DNA of 64,000 nucleotides from Paraphysoderma sedebokerense (GCA_025602915.1 JAHLJZ010000058.1:89472-153471); one strand, 5' to 3'. Shown: positions 50,801-63,039, counted from the first letter of the stretch. The notes: generated by a model from the sequence alone, not told the origin. Numbers and translations are program-made.

Positions 50801-51860
50801 ATTGCGCTGAAAGTCGTGCCGAAATATCTCCAATCTTCCACGCCATTCGCTCTTCAAGAATTCCAATATTGCTTACCCATTCCGGCTCCCACGATCTGTT
50901 CGTCAACGAAGTTTTAACGATATTTGATGTTCAATCGTCATCATCAAATGGACGTATTCAAACCCTTCGTCATCCGTTTAAGCAGTCTTTGTTGTTCAAA
51001 GTTATATCCGGACTCCTGTCCCAGATCGCCATGACGGAGATTGAAGTAAACCCGGTGGAGGATTCCGAGGAACAATTACCTATACCTGCAGCTCATGTAC
51101 TGCCCATGTCTGACCGAGGAGATGCTAATTTGATTGAAAAGCTACCGTTAGAGGACTACAAGATAAGTATTCTTCTGGCAGAGGACAATCTGTATGTGTT
51201 TTCAATTTTGATTCTCATCATGACCTCATCATTAACTTTTTCTAACTCAATTACATGTCGCCAGTATAAATCAAAAGATAGTCCGTACAATGATAACGCA
51301 GCTGGGATACGCAGTCGACATTGCCGACGATGGGCTGATTGCGGTAAAAATGGCTCGTGAAAAGTTTTATGACTTGATTTTGATGGATGTTCGGTAAGTA
51401 GTCATTTCGCAGGTCGTGATCACTTGGTACCGAGGGCTGATTCGAAGCATTATTTTGAACTCTTAATTGGGATGGCGGGTTCCGCTATAAATAGTATGCC
51501 GAATATGGTAAACATTTCTTTGCGTTATCGATACTTGATAGTGATATTAAATCTAATTTTACATTTATTCACTAGGATGGTCTTGAAGCAACGCGACAGA
51601 TTCGATCTCAACAATGCGACAAGCAACTACGGACTACATACATTGTCGGATTAAGGTATACATTCAGTTTTTTAAAACAGAGGCATTGCAGACGTGAATT
51701 CTAACATAGACTCTTTTTTGTATATGAAAGTGCCGATGTTTTAACAAGCAATGTAAATTCGGGCCTTGAAGCTGGAATGGATCTTTACATGTCGAAACCC
51801 ATGTCAAAAACGAAATTAGCTGGAGTGATTGAACAAGTACTAAAGAGGAAGCAGGACTAG
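47826..51860 (+). CDS. Multi-pass membrane hybrid histidine kinase
   Basis: Fourteen exons (47826-48296, 48368-49119, 49194-49274, 49340-49503, 49571-49608, 49680-49766, 49841-50012, 50081-50215, 50299-50418, 50492-51191, 51265-51393, 51495-51507, 51576-51655, 51731-51860) sum exactly to 1023 residues. About six or seven hydrophobic helices occupy residues 10-245. A GAF-like sensor region lies at about 270-430, then a coiled coil. The DHp helix has [12 protein letters not shown] with phosphoacceptor His488. The ATPase domain has [13 protein letters not shown] (N602), DTGCGI and GGTGLGLSI. The receiver has LLAEDN, phosphoacceptor Asp948 in LILMDVRMPNMDG and Lys1003 in MSKP. All catalytic residues are present. 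It should autophosphorylate and relay to its own receiver, then to an HPt protein encoded elsewhere. One exon (51495-51507) is only 13 nt. The signal is unknown. Confidence 0.93.
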
Positions 51861-52218
51861 TCTGCTTTGATGATAATGTAAGATATAATATCATAAATCT
51901 TAGTGTATATGGCGTTTCCTCTATAATATATTTATTCCTGATAAGGGACGGAAGTTACATGCTTCTATGCTCCGAGAGAGTTAACTAATCTTCATCGCGT
52001 CCACGAATTCATTTTCAACCGCAGCCATCTATATATAATCAAGCCGAGATGTTCTTTATAAACTAAACGAATTCTATTCAAGCAATAGATGCGCTTGAGC
52101 ATGAAGCGATGCATCGAATAATGTAAGCGATAATGAGCTGATTGACATCCGTATATTTCAATTTGACAATCGAACCAATCGTCCCATTGTGACACCATCT
52201 TTTAATGTATGCCATGAT
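51861..52218. other. Convergent 3' intergenic region
   Basis: 358 bp between the ends of the histidine kinase and NR2C2AP genes. No gene seen. Confidence 0.6.
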
Positions 52219-52756
52219 TCATTCCGCAATTTTGCCAATAATATCAAATTTGTAAACCGTGATTCTACCATAAAAATCCGTCGAATCAGTAAACACCACT
52301 TTCACTCTCTTTGTCCTCCTCGTCCTACTCGCTTCTTCCATTTCGAATATCTGCTCTGTATTGTCATCGCGCGGATAAAAAGTTTGAACTAATTCATATT
52401 CTTTGCTACCTTCCTCCGGTTTTAAATAATGAATTTCCATTGATTTGCCAACGAAACCGCCTTGGAACATTACTTTGAAGGAGTCGATCTGAACTAGCGA
52501 AGGGTAATCGAGCAGGATATACTGTGGAGTACCAGAGTCTGAGTTCCAGCATGTCGATGGGTCTGGGGATAGAAGATGCTGCTTGCCGTAGTTGCTGTGA
52601 TCTTTGTTCAAGACGGACGAAACTCTGCATGAATATAATGCGTACAAAGCAAGGAATTAGGTAAAAGGCGAATTATCGTTAGAAGAAACACATTATAAAG
52701 CCAAGAATGAAATGTATATACTTTATTCTAGTTTGTTCGGTTATTAGGGATGTCAT
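52219..52756 (-). CDS. NR2C2AP: NR2C2AP-like F5/8-type C domain protein
   Basis: Two exons (52756-52722 and 52624-52219) give 146 residues (human NR2C2AP/TRA16 139). Matching blocks are VSSVLNKDHSNYGKQHLL, PSTCWNSDSGTPQYILLDYP, FKVMFQGGFVGKSMEIHYL, FYPRDDNTEQIF and KVVFTDSTDFYGRITVYKF. The fold is a single discoidin-type beta-sandwich. The human protein binds the nuclear receptor TR4; that partner does not exist in fungi, so the ancestral role must differ and is unknown. Start codons of this gene and the ELMO-domain gene are only 79 bp apart on opposite strands. Confidence 0.9.
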
Positions 52757-52835
52757 AGCAGCGTTTAATATCAGTTTGAATTTAAGGTAATGATAATGTC
52801 CGGCTTCATTCATTTATATTTATTTACTATATCAC
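52757..52835. promoter_or_regulatory. 79-bp shared upstream region of NR2C2AP and ELMO genes
   Basis: The two start codons at 52756 (minus) and 52836 (plus) leave 79 bp for both promoters and 5' UTRs unless the transcripts overlap. The interval is AT-rich. If translation of the ELMO gene begins at the downstream ATG at 52881, the interval grows to 124 bp. Confidence 0.6.
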
Positions 52836-54902
52836 ATGACTTGTTGCCCTGGACTGGCTTCACCCCCTATTCCTCATCCTATGAATTCATGTTCAATTGA
52901 AATGTTCTCTTCTCTTCCGCAACAACCAAAACGTATCTTATCCCTTCCCAATTTCATCGTTAAATCAATACTAGTCACGATTACCGCAATTACGGCTTAT
53001 ATATTCTATTTGAACTTGTTTTTGGCTATCATGTTGTGGACGATCTTTCCCAATTTCTTGAAGGAATTGGTCAAGAATACGATATACAGTTCCCCTTTCC
53101 TCCAAGCCATTTACAGAGTCTGGAAATGTATGTCTTGCCAATTTACTTTTTGAATCAATAATTGGAGCGAAAGTAGTAGATACTTCAGCACTTTCGTAAA
53201 TTAGGATGATCATGGACGTGTTAATGGCGGTTCCTAATCTCTTGACTTCCTTCATGGCTTACGTCGGTTCATTCTCCATCGGGGTGTAGATTTCTTTGGT
53301 ATTGCCTCTAAATCGTCTGAATTATTGCGTATTTGCCGGAGTGAAGTCAGCTTTCAGAAGTATCAGTTCAGGCGCCAATCTGCGTCCTCCGCGCCTCCAT
53401 CACTATCGAGTTCAATATCGGCTTCTTTAAGAAGAGATACTAGGGATTTGACAGGTTTTATGATTGGCGAACCCACAGTAGAGACTGTTAGTAATATAGG
53501 TACCGTTACAATCAGATTTCAAATTGATATTTGGGTCCCAAAGTAGTCGAAGAGGGATTGTTGGCAGATGATTCAAAGGCTGACCCAACTTTGTTTTACT
53601 ATTATGACGATAGAACGCTCATTGCTGTATTCGGTTCAATTGACGGTATAACCCTTTTGCTAATTCTTCTGAAGTTCCAAAATGACTTCATCTTTATGGT
53701 TCCAAGTCAATTGAAATTTGTTAACGGGAATTTCCGCTTATCTCTTTGCTGTTATCTTTTTACTTAAACAAATTTCAGTTGGAAAGAACGAGTATTGAAT
53801 CGAAAGAATGTGGTTTAAACGAAGTGGTGCAGATGATACTTTACAAAAAACGTTTTCCTAATCGAGGGGATCCACGAACGTACGAAACCTCTCTTCGTCT
53901 TCCTTTCACGCTTTTTTAAATTTCGAGTTCTCATACTGCTCTCTACTGTTGATCTCTACATGACTTTCAGTCCGGAGGCGATAATACTTAGGCAAGCAAT
54001 GAACAAAATACACGCTTCTTACAAGTTGGTGTATGAATTAAACGCTCGAGCGGCCACTAGATATGATTCTAGCAACAAAAGTCACGAAAGAAGATTGTTA
54101 GAGGTTAGCTATTGCACTTACATTTCATTGGTTTTTCCAAATTAATCACCATTATCCGTCTGTTATGCTTTCATTGTGCTTCTTGTCATTTCTTCATTTG
54201 ATAATGTTGATAACAGCTGTGGCAGCTTCTGATGCCGGTCGAGAAATTGACAGATAGATTCACAGAACAATGGATAAAGATCGGTTTTCAAGGTCGCGAT
54301 CCGGCAACGGATTTCCGCGGAATGGGTACGTCTTTACCTTTCTTTCTTCCCCCTTCTTCAATCTTTCTGATGCCACTTTCTTTCACAGGAGTGCTTTCCC
54401 TGGACGATCTAATCTACTTTGCCAAAACCTATCCAACTGTCTGCAGCGCCGTTTTAGAATCATCCAGACATCCTATATGTTGGTACTCGTTCGCGCTAGT
54501 AGGAATTAACATAACAGCCTTCACATTACAGTTGATCAGAACAAGACGGCTACAATATTGGCTTTTTACATATAACGTGGATAAAGTCGGAAAAGATCTA
54601 TATCATGAATTCTACTGTTCGTTCCAACTCTTTTTGGTTCCTTTCCGGCATTCATATTGCAATTTCTGATTTTCCTGGATATACTCTGGATTCAATTGCT
54701 CATTTACAACATAGGTTACCTCTTCAAACAATTCAACAATTACTGGGTTTCGCGCAACATCACTGTCATGGAATTCGAGCGTGTATTTGCGGTTTTTAAG
54801 AAAAATGTTGAAATGGATTTAGTGCATCGAAAGAAGGGCATGGTGTTGGATGAAGAAAAGGTCAGAAGTTGGGGCGTTGTGGAGACGAAAAAGACATTGT
54901 AA
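52836..54902 (+). CDS. ELMO-domain (ELMOD-type) protein with N-terminal membrane segment
   Basis: Eight exons (52836-53127, 53290-53499, 53544-53626, 53779-53879, 53971-54103, 54217-54325, 54389-54616, 54715-54902) give 447 residues. The C-terminal 270 residues are the ELMO domain: ERRLLELWQLLMP, RFTEQWIKIGFQGRDPATDFRGMGVLSLDDLIYFA, HPICWYSFALVGINITA, and NITVMEFERVFAVFKK. ELMOD proteins are GTPase-activating proteins for ARL2/ARF GTPases; the ELMOD catalytic Arg is the likely R of GFQGRDP or a nearby Arg. The N-terminus has a strongly hydrophobic stretch (about 35-70), so the protein may be membrane-anchored. Introns vary from 44 nt (53500-53543) to 162 nt. The first intron and the donor at 53627 are the least certain parts of the model. 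Confidence 0.85.
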
Positions 54903-55231
54903 GCATTGCATGTCGAAAAGGGATAGTGCTGAAAGGACAAACTGATATATCAAGCGATCAAGTATATAGTATTGTAGAATATGTCAATATATTCATGTGG
55001 TCAAAATGTTACTTCAATTTTGTGCGATCACGCCTGATGATCGGAAACGGAAGGAGTAGTTTCACGGAGAAAATTGAATATTATTAAAAATTCGTATAAT
55101 ACATTTTGGTAGAATACTAGCTCTCATCTAATTAATTCATGAAGAGCAGTAACAAGTATTAAACCTAAGCTATGTTGATAATAACCTGAATTACTTATAG
55201 TTTTGTTTTTCCTACGTGTTCGAATATATTT
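54903..55231. other. Convergent 3' intergenic region
   Basis: 329 bp between the ends of the ELMO-domain gene and the wall-protein gene. AT-rich, no gene. Confidence 0.6.
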
Positions 55232-56017
55232 TTACACCAACAATCCGACAACACCCAAACCTCCAACCAAAGCGACACCAGTACCGACAAATCCAACCAA
55301 TAGCCCGGAATTAACTCCCATGGCTCCGCTGTTAACATTAGCGTCCAAAGTTGGTCTATTAGGACTTCCAGATGTAGAAGTGGAAGTTTGTTCTGATGTT
55401 GATGTGCGAGTAGCAGTCATGACGGAAGTGGCAGAGGAAGAAGCGACAGAGGTAGAGGTTGCAGTTGCGGTCAGGGAAAGAGAAGAAGAGCCAGAGCCAC
55501 CAGTAACAGGGAAAGCACCAGAATATTTAAAAGTTGAAGGACCTGCTTGAGGAGCCAGAGGGAGCATCATTAGAATTAAAACTTTCAAAGCCAAGTAAAT
55601 TGATGGCTAACGTACTTTGGCCAACCCATTGCCATTGTAGGAAATAATCGTTTGAGTTGGTCAATGATGAGGGGACAGACCAGGTCACACTACCAGCGTT
55701 TGGTTGAACACCAGATGCAATATCAGCTACTTTAACACCGTTGGTGAAGTCGCCGTTACCTCTCATCAGGACAAGGTTACCCTATATCAACGGACATGTC
55801 GATCAGTAAAGAGGGGACGACAGAGGAAGAATCAAACAGAAAAACGACGTACATTTGTATTTGGCGGGACATTGCCTGCAGTTGGATTGTAGGAAAAGGT
55901 CAATGTCACGGTGGAACCCGCCTGAAGAGGGGCGTTAGGAGTGTTGATGGTGACATCTGCGGCGAGGGCAGCGTAGACGAAAGCGAGGAGAGCGAGCAAG
56001 GAGGATCGGGTATTCAT
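55232..56017 (-). CDS. Ser/Thr-rich GPI-anchored wall protein (Kre9/KNH N-terminal-like)
   Basis: Three exons (56017-55853, 55781-55616, 55545-55232) give 214 residues. An N-terminal signal peptide (LLALLAFVYAALA, cut near residue 19) is followed by a beta-sandwich domain with ITINTP-like start (VTINTPNAPLQAGSTVTLTF), NLVLMRGNGDF, WSVPSSL and DYFLQWQW, the pattern of PF10342 'yeast cell wall synthesis Kre9/Knh1-like N-terminal'. A Ser/Thr tract of about 50 residues and a hydrophobic C-terminus (GLLVGFVGTGVALVGGLGVV) fit a GPI anchor signal. It is probably an O-glycosylated cell-surface protein; its exact role is unknown. A TATA box lies 42-48 bp upstream of the ATG. Confidence 0.85.
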
Positions 56018-56968
56018 GGTGAGTTGTTGAAGATAGTTGTGATGGATGAGGGTGTACTCTTTATAGATGTTGCTGCGGATGCGGGATGGAGCGAAATAGA
56101 TGAGGAGGAACGATGCCAATTTAAGGCCCTGTTTGGCAAGTCTCATTGGGGTTAAAAATAGCCCAGATCCTGCATTCTGATTGGCTGTTTCATTAGCAGG
56201 ACGCGTGCCCATTGGCCGGGAGGACGCGCTGGTTTGCAGTCGGTTGTTGCTGCATCTAATAATATCGACAAGCTCACAACAGCACCAACAGGCGGCGATT
56301 GTGTTCCTTCAAGCCAGAGAGGCAATTATGTTGCTGCTCGGTTGCGTGCGCCCAATGATTTCATATAGCTGACGTGCGATGGAACGCCCTCGAATCGATA
56401 AAGAATACAGCAGACTCACGACCTTGCTTTAATATATAACCCAGGAAGAGCTATCAACATTCTTTGAGTTCTCGGTTGCCAATGTCACTCTGGCATTTTG
56501 GAATGCATTACAGAAACTTCTGATATGAGAAATATGTGACACTTCTGCTAAAATAATACTGAAGAAGCATGATATCGGATAACTTGAGACAGTTCAAGAG
56601 TGAAACCACAGTTTTCCGCAATCCGATGTCAGAGCAGATGTCTTCTAGCTAAAAGAGGCCGTTCATACCCAAACCCATCTTGTGCGTGTTGCAAGTTGTG
56701 TTCCGAGCCTCCAGCGAACGGAAGTTCAAAGTTGTACCAAAGCTGATTGTGGTGTGACTCCACCATAAGTTGTAGAAAAGTTTCGAATTTTTCTTTGAGA
56801 AATTGCCTTCAGATCCTTTGGCCATCGGTGGATAAGCAATTAATTGAACCTGGACACAAGGCGAACTTCGAAGCAATCACAGCCAAGGTGCAATCTACTC
56901 CTTACGGACGTATGTATTGTGAGGACTTAGGAACTGATGAATAATAAAAATTGTTTTGAAAACTCTTT
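56018..56968. other. 0.95 kb intergenic region, no gene recognised
   Basis: Contains the wall-protein promoter at its left end. Frames at 56181-56372 and 56649-56944 show no family resemblance. Nothing else seen. Confidence 0.5.
56059..56065 (-). promoter_or_regulatory. TATA box of the wall-protein gene
   Basis: Minus-strand TATAAAG, 42-48 bp upstream of the start codon at 56017. A consensus TATA box is unusual among the genes here and fits a regulated surface-protein gene. Confidence 0.55.
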
Positions 56969-57436
56969 TTATACTGGTTCAATCGGCTTTTTGGCTTCCT
57001 TCTGTAATTCGTACAATTGTCCTATTTGCTGATTATTCATCTGGAAAAGTGACATTTGATACCGTCAGTAAAGGAGCAAGAAAAATGTCTTCACTCGACA
57101 TGCTTCACTTTTTCTAGCCTCTAACGTCTAAGGAAGAAGCTGCTGGGCTTTTGATGGAGCCCTGTCTCCACACACCTTTTCGATCTCCTCCTTCTTCAGT
57201 CCTCTGCCTTCCAGCTTCCCTATTTGCACCTGCCTTTCGATTTCTTCGGCATACTTATTCCATTCATCGACAAAACCTTTCAAGAACTTTTGGTCTTGCA
57301 CATGTTGATGCCGACGCCATTCTGATTTTACGTAATTGTCACCGATGTATCGTATCGGTCCAGGCAGTGATCGGTGCAGTGACAGAATTCGACGATATAG
57401 CTGAATGACAGATGTCTTTGAAGATGATGAAGACAT
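56969..57436 (-). CDS. SDHAF3: Succinate dehydrogenase assembly factor SDHAF3/ACN9
   Basis: Two exons (57436-57176 and 57040-56969) give 110 residues. An LYR motif lies near residues 13-15 in QLYRRILSLHRSLP, followed by YIGDNYVKSEWRRH, matching the family block LGDQYVKDEFRRHK, then FVDEWNKYAEE. The short second exon encodes MNNQQIGQLYELQKEAKKP, matching EQIGQLQELMQEATKP of the human protein. Acn9/SDHAF3 is a mitochondrial matrix LYR protein that helps mature the iron-sulfur subunit SdhB. Start chosen at the ATG immediately before the Ser-rich stretch. Divergent from MSS4 across 210 bp. Confidence 0.9.
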
Positions 57437-57646
57437 TTTCTTGAAGACTGCTGTGAACAATAAATTATAATATTGCGGTGTTGCGAATATATCCCTGCTA
57501 AGTCGAAAGAGGAAGAGTGGATTGATCAGTTTGAACTTTGACTTGGCCAGGGTGTAATTCACCATTCCCGCCAAACTGATCCAAAACTCGCATTACTCTT
57601 CACACACTTTGTATATACTCCCTGTCTCATTATATTCGCAAACAGA
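57437..57646. promoter_or_regulatory. Shared upstream region of SDHAF3 and MSS4
   Basis: 210 bp between two divergent start codons; both promoters must lie here. No individual element identified. Confidence 0.5.
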
Positions 57647-58307
57647 ATGGCCAAAGAGATGTCGTCATCGGACATAACATATCTGGACGAGTCGAACAAC
57701 TCAAAAAGAAACAAGTATCTCCTGTTATGTCCTGATGAGCGTTGCCGCTGTAAAATATTGAGGAAAGGTGTAGGAAAGTATGAAGAGAAAACTGGCTTGA
57801 TTGTAGGTTCATTAGACATTACTTTCATTTTGTGTGGCCTGGTTTGCATTCATTTTAACCGTCCGTTATAAATGATATGCGATGATTCAACTCTTTCGCA
57901 TTGCCTTCATGTCGCCTCATTATTAGTACAATCTTCCACCGTTGCCCGGTAATGACATCAAGACAGCAACTGACTTTCGACAAGAATACTTCACAATACC
58001 AGACATGATGGCATTCGAAAATATAGGATTCAGCAAAACGGTCACCTTCACTCAAGACCCCGCCCCTTCTTCGTCAAGTTCGACGATAAGTCAAAACGAT
58101 TCGCCTACTTCCTCTAACACTGACACAGTTATCACCACTAAGGCACCCGCTACTCAAGGTTCGAATCAAGTCCAAGTGAAATATCTTTCTTGTGCCGATT
58201 GTGATGTTGGTCCGTTAGGTTTACAAATTGTTGGCACCAGAGAGTGTTACTTGAAGGTGGACAGGGTAAGGCATTTGACAGAAGACGCAGTCAGTGGAAA
58301 GGTTTAG
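57647..58307 (+). CDS. DSS4: MSS4/DSS4-type Rab-binding zinc protein
   Basis: Two exons (57647-57802 and 57927-58307) give 178 residues. The first zinc pair is in LLCPDERCRCKIL, the second in LSCADCDVGPLGLQ. MMAFENIGFSKTV is the conserved MSS4 signature, and CYLKVDRVRH matches the terminal strand. MSS4 (RABIF) and yeast Dss4 bind nucleotide-free exocytic Rab GTPases and act as weak exchange factors or holdase chaperones. A Ser/Thr-rich insert of about 40 residues between the two zinc halves is longer than in the human protein. A possible 42-nt intron at 58266-58307 was considered; the unspliced ending fits the conserved DRVxH better. Confidence 0.9.
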
Positions 58308-58760
58308 ATTTGAATTCATAAAGTTAGTATACGGTTGTTGGTATTTTGTAGAACCAACAGTGGATTGAGTGTATATTAAGCCTGACGAAAGAAGAATTCG
58401 TAACTGGTGCATTTCAACAAAGTTACTTTAAACCGAAAACTTGTATGTTAACATGTCAGTATTGACTAGCATGCATTAATGCAGTCCGAAAGGTATGTCA
58501 TTGAAAGTGAAGGATTAATGGTGAGTTATCAACTTTGGCAAAATTCCTCTTTACGTTCACAGCAAGACTCCTGCATTCCACGAAGGTTGTAATCGTCCTT
58601 GCTATTTTTCACGAAAATAACTTAAATTTATTTGGACAAAATTTTGCTACATGTTTATTTTATAAAATATTTACGAGTGCGGGCCACGAAAATATACTTT
58701 TTCACCCTTTAGTATGTCTACTGAACTATTCGAGGAACATGTCCAAGCATCCCTATTCAC
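58308..58760. other. Convergent 3' intergenic region
   Basis: 0.45 kb between MSS4 and the first tyrosinase gene. AT-rich, no gene recognised. Confidence 0.55.
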
Positions 58761-60628
58761 TTAAAGAAAAAGCACCGCAGCGACGGTAGCCAAGAATGCT
58801 GAAGCGGGAACTGTGATCTTATGTCCACTGCTGGCTAAATTCTTTCCATCATCTTGGGGGACAGATCCTTGTGCCCACAGTGTACTCAAAGTAGGATAAT
58901 CGTTTAAAGATTTACCGTTCTTGGCAACTTGTTCGTTGATATCGCTGGTGACCTTGTTGAATAACTCTTCTGCTTTTCGGTAATCTTCGATTTTCAAGCG
59001 AGGCCAGAACTTTTTAATTTGATCATCAGTAAGTGTCTTAATTAAGGGGAGTGCCTTCGGTGCATTAGCTGCTTGACGTTTATGAAGGCGGATGATTGTA
59101 GTGTTTCCAGGTCCAGGACTAGGAGTTGGAGTCGGGGAGATAGGAACGGAAGTCGGTGAAGCTTTTGCAGTAGATGTAGTATTGGTTTTGGTGGTATTGG
59201 TAGGGGTTGATGAAGACGGCGAAACATCAAAATCGTAACATAATCTGTGCGGAATTTTGAGTTAGTTCATGAAGTGAATAAGATTATTTCAGGTCGTAGC
59301 AGGTGAATGAAAATTTTACCTAGTTCTATAGTTCTGAACATCAGCGAGGGTGTAGCGGTAAGTACCATTTTTGTACAATGGGACAAGCGCAGATGGGGAT
59401 AAAACATCATCAGGGGTCAATTCGTCGTTTGAATAACTATAGGTAAAATGGTATTTAGTGATCCGGCGCGCTTTCCCAAAAATGATGTAGGTCAAAAGAC
59501 AAACCTGTAGAAATATTGTCCGTTTCGACTTCTTTGCCAGGTTGCCCAGATAAAGTCGACGTAGTTATGGTGAATCCAAAACATGGGATCAGCAGGTGAA
59601 ACAGTCACATCAAGCATATCTAATATTCAATAGTTAGCAAACTGTACCACACAAAGTATTCTGATGTTAAATACTTACTTCCTCCGATCCAGACATGAGT
59701 AGGGCCGTGAGGGATCCCTTCAGTCAACCGTGAAAATGTCTCAAATGATGAAAAAGTGGAAAGTCCGGAGGCAAGACTGTGACTGGGGACCAACCAAGTT
59801 TCTGAACTGGACGCGGAGAGGATATTTGGAGTCTGCACTTCACGTTCCACACATTTGCCATTGTGAGTCCACCCCTCGAACGGGGCTTTCAAGCAATGTT
59901 TTTGCCCATAAACAACATCTCCAAAATAAGCTGGTGTGAATATTTTACTGTCAAAGGGGGCTGTCGTTGTATTGCAAAGGCAGTTTGATGGTTAACAATC
60001 GGGTCGATAAGATGCCAGCGTTGTGGGCTTGGAAAAAGTTTAAACGACAAACCATTGAAGTCACGACCTTCGTCCCAGTACGGAAGACCCTTAACGATTC
60101 CTTTAGAGCGCTTCAACATTTCTTCTTCAAATTCGTTCACCCTATAGAATCATTTAAAAAGAAGAATGAAGAAGGTTAGAGAAGGTGAATATGAATTGAT
60201 ATTGTCTATGCACTACATACATTGCTCTGTGGAACTATCATGCGATTCAGGAAATTTTTTTGATGTCAGTTATACCCACTCGTAAGTCCGATTAAGTTGA
60301 AATGTACATACAGGATAGAACCACATAGTACCATGATACTTTAATCCATCGAAATGCTTTTGGGTGAATTTATCATAAACTCCTTCATCTTTCATTTTCT
60401 TAATCCTACAATAGTGAAAGCATCATATAATTAGTCCAACTGTTTGAATTGCAACTTATTGCCCGAAATACATGTCGAAGATACATACGCATCGATTAAA
60501 TCTTTTACTTCGTCGTTAGACAACGATCTAATTTCTTTTCTAATTTTGATTTTCGGGCATGCAGATTGGCCTTGGACCAGTTGAAGCGAGAAGCACACGA
60601 ACAAAAAGATTGCTAATCCGTACTGCAT
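58761..60628 (-). CDS. Secreted tyrosinase-like copper oxidase, probable GPI-anchored
   Basis: Eight exons (60628-60489, 60405-60312, 60234-60221, 60141-60053, 59960-59679, 59619-59505, 59436-59320, 59244-58761) give 444 residues. A signal peptide (LAIFLFVCFSLQLVQG) is present. The CuA site is YHGTMWFYPFHR, with His71 and His80 and a likely third His at 64. The CuB site is HGPTH (His197, His201) and FWIHHNYVDFIW (His223/224). GLPYWDEGRDF is the usual following block. After about residue 330 come a Ser/Thr/Pro-rich stalk, a conserved module (IKIEDYRKAEE-like) and a hydrophobic C-terminus typical of a GPI signal. Tyrosinases hydroxylate phenols and oxidise catechols, as in melanin synthesis or wall cross-linking. 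The CuA FHRA codons sit on a 14-nt microexon. A TATA box lies 63-70 bp upstream. Confidence 0.9.
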
Positions 60629-61251
60629 GTTGAAAAATGGCGGATAAAATTTACAAATGATGGAGCGATTTTAACGGTGCCCTCCCAAGATATATATAGG
60701 CCATCTAATCTGAGAAAATCTCGTAAGGATTTCATCCACAAAACGCATCAGCCGCTTCCGGGCTAGTCGCGTATAGACAAATGCCAGACAATGGAGATGC
60801 TTGCAAAAAGCACAATGAACTTTGGGCTTGACGGCATCCCAATGGTTTTTGAACAAAACTTTCGTTGCGGTACTGAAAAGCTTAACGTACATTTGGCAAA
60901 TCATATGACGCTTTTTTACATTTTATTATGAACAATGTTAAAATGAGTATTGTTCTTGCGAGCTTAATTTTACATAAATCACCGCCAACCCTAGCTTCCA
61001 TTATTCATAAGTCGTGACATAACATTACAACAAACATCAAGTGCGGCTGAACTTCTAAAAATTACCCGAAATTTGAGTTAGATAGGCAACATAATTTTAT
61101 TCGCCATCATTGAAAATAGTATCACTTTCTACTTATTGTTTGTGATGTAAGTGTAGTCCCAACAGCACATAAATACATAAATACATAAAAACTATCACAA
61201 TTTCTTCATTCAAAAAATACAATGAGTTGTAAGAAAAAACTTTAATTTGCA
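60629..61251. other. Intergenic region between tandem tyrosinase genes
   Basis: 0.62 kb holding the promoter of the first tyrosinase (TATA at 60691) and the 3' end of the second. The short frame at 60671-60904 has no family resemblance. Confidence 0.55.
60691..60698 (-). promoter_or_regulatory. TATA box of tyrosinase 1
   Basis: Minus-strand TATATATA core, 63-70 bp upstream of the start codon at 60628. Comparable spacing to the TATA box of the second tyrosinase. Confidence 0.6.
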
Positions 61252-63039
61252 CTAAAACAGAGAATACAAAAATCCAACCAGTACAGAAGCAATCAGTCCA
61301 ACTGAGCCTGAATCAAGAGCGAAGGCAGAGCTTGTAGTTGTCGGGCCAGATCCTTCCTGATACAGTTGAGAAACAGTCTTGAAACTAGACAACGGTGTGC
61401 CGTTTTGTAGTAAGTCATTGATAACAGTGGTGATGTTATTCAATGCCTTTTCAGCTTTTCGGTAGTCTTCTATTTTGATTCTTGGTGAGATTTGCTTGAT
61501 CTCGTCATCGGTCAAGGAAGCAAGAAATGGTAATTTGCTCGGTTGAGTTTCAGCTTGACGCTTGGCTAGTCGACCAGCGGTACGAGGCGACACTGGAATT
61601 TCGAACGCATAACAAAGTCTACGACAAAGAAAGGTCAGGCACCAATGTAATATCTAAGAGTGAAGTCTGAGAAAAGAATAGTCCGAACGAACCTATTATT
61701 GTAGTTCTGTGTATCTTCCAAAGTGTATTGAAACCTCCGAACATTCATTGGGGTAAGCGTAGTTCCATTGTTCGCGAACGCAAAGAAGTTTTCCAGCTGA
61801 TAAGTACACATTAGTTACTTCCTACATGGAAATTCACTATATAAAACCAAATACTTACTCTAATTCTTTGCCAAGTGGCCCAGATGAAGTCTACATAGTT
61901 ATGATGGAGCCAAAACATTGGATCGGCCGGTGATGGATCCGCTCGTCCCATGTCTGCGGGCAAAAATCGATGTGAGTTCATCTATTCCAGCTATCATTAA
62001 GTTTACGGATATACTTACTTCCATTAACCCACATATGCGTCAGGTCATGTGGGACACTTTCTGTGAGCATTGCAAATTCTTCGAAGGTGGATATTCGGGA
62101 GAGTCCGAAAGCCAAAGTTTGTGCAGGAACGATCCAAGCTGACTGAGTACCTCCGGTCGAAATAGTTGCACGCCTGACATTTCTTGAAACACATTGCCCA
62201 TCGTGCATCCAACCTTCAGAAGGAGCTTGGAGACATTGATTCTGTCCGACAGTGACGCTGCCCATATACTGCGCAGAAAACAGCGGCGTTTCAAGGGGAG
62301 CTATTTGAAAATTCTGGATTAAAGGGATTGCTACCCAGCTTAATGATTAAAGATACGAATATGCCACTAAAATCCGCGCCTTCATCCCAGTATGGCAGTC
62401 TTTGTAATAAATTCACAAAATTTTTGTTAAGTTAAATTAGTCGTCTCACTACCTATAATGTAAGCAATTGTTACTCACCTGAATGACGCCACCAGAATTT
62501 CTAACATTTCATCTTCAAATTCATTCACTCGAAGAAACTTCTAGTGTTAACGACTGAAATAACAACGCAGTCAAGAAAGGTTTTGGAACTTACAAGGCTC
62601 GATGGAACTTTTTCAAATGATGAAGTAATTCCCGCGCGAAATTCAAAGGAATTGGAGAGAATCATTAATCATTATTGATTTTAAAGTCCATATTTACGAG
62701 ATATACATACTGGGTAGAATGCCAGTGTTCCGTGGTAGTCCATTCCTGCCAAATGTATACTTGTGAACTCATCATAGACCCCGCTTCTCTTCATTCTGTT
62801 CAGTCTTCATTGGCAGTATATTTATCATATGAAAAACATTAATTTACTGAAACTTTTTGAGGTGACCACAAAAATCTCAAAACATACGCATTGATGAAAA
62901 CCTGTCTTTTTTCGGAAGTGGGTGACTTGATTTCTTTTCGAATTTTAATTCTTTGGCAGATATTAGCTGTAGTCTGTGTGTATACAACTTGAAGATATCC
63001 AAGGATGCAGAAGACAGTAATGATACTTAAGCAACGCGT
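61252..63039 (-). pseudogene. Second tyrosinase-like gene, apparently degenerating
   Basis: The exon pattern is close to tyrosinase 1: about 63039-62888, 62795-62711, 62607-62594, about 62547-62479, 62399-62368, 62300-62019, 61953-61859, 61796-61693, 61618-61252. Motifs kept: YHGTLAFYP and FHRA (CuA), LPYWDEGADF, PHDLTH and FWLHHNYVDFIW (CuB), IKIEDYRKAEKAL, and a hydrophobic GPI-like C-terminus. Two defects are seen. No ATG exists on this strand between 62985 and 63105; the codon aligned with the paralogue's start is ACG at 63039. Also, the acceptor before the VNEFEDEM exon is not in a usable phase (the paralogue's AG-GTG is replaced by GAGTG). It may use a near-cognate start and an altered splice, or be a young pseudogene. 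A TATA box remains upstream. Confidence 0.75.
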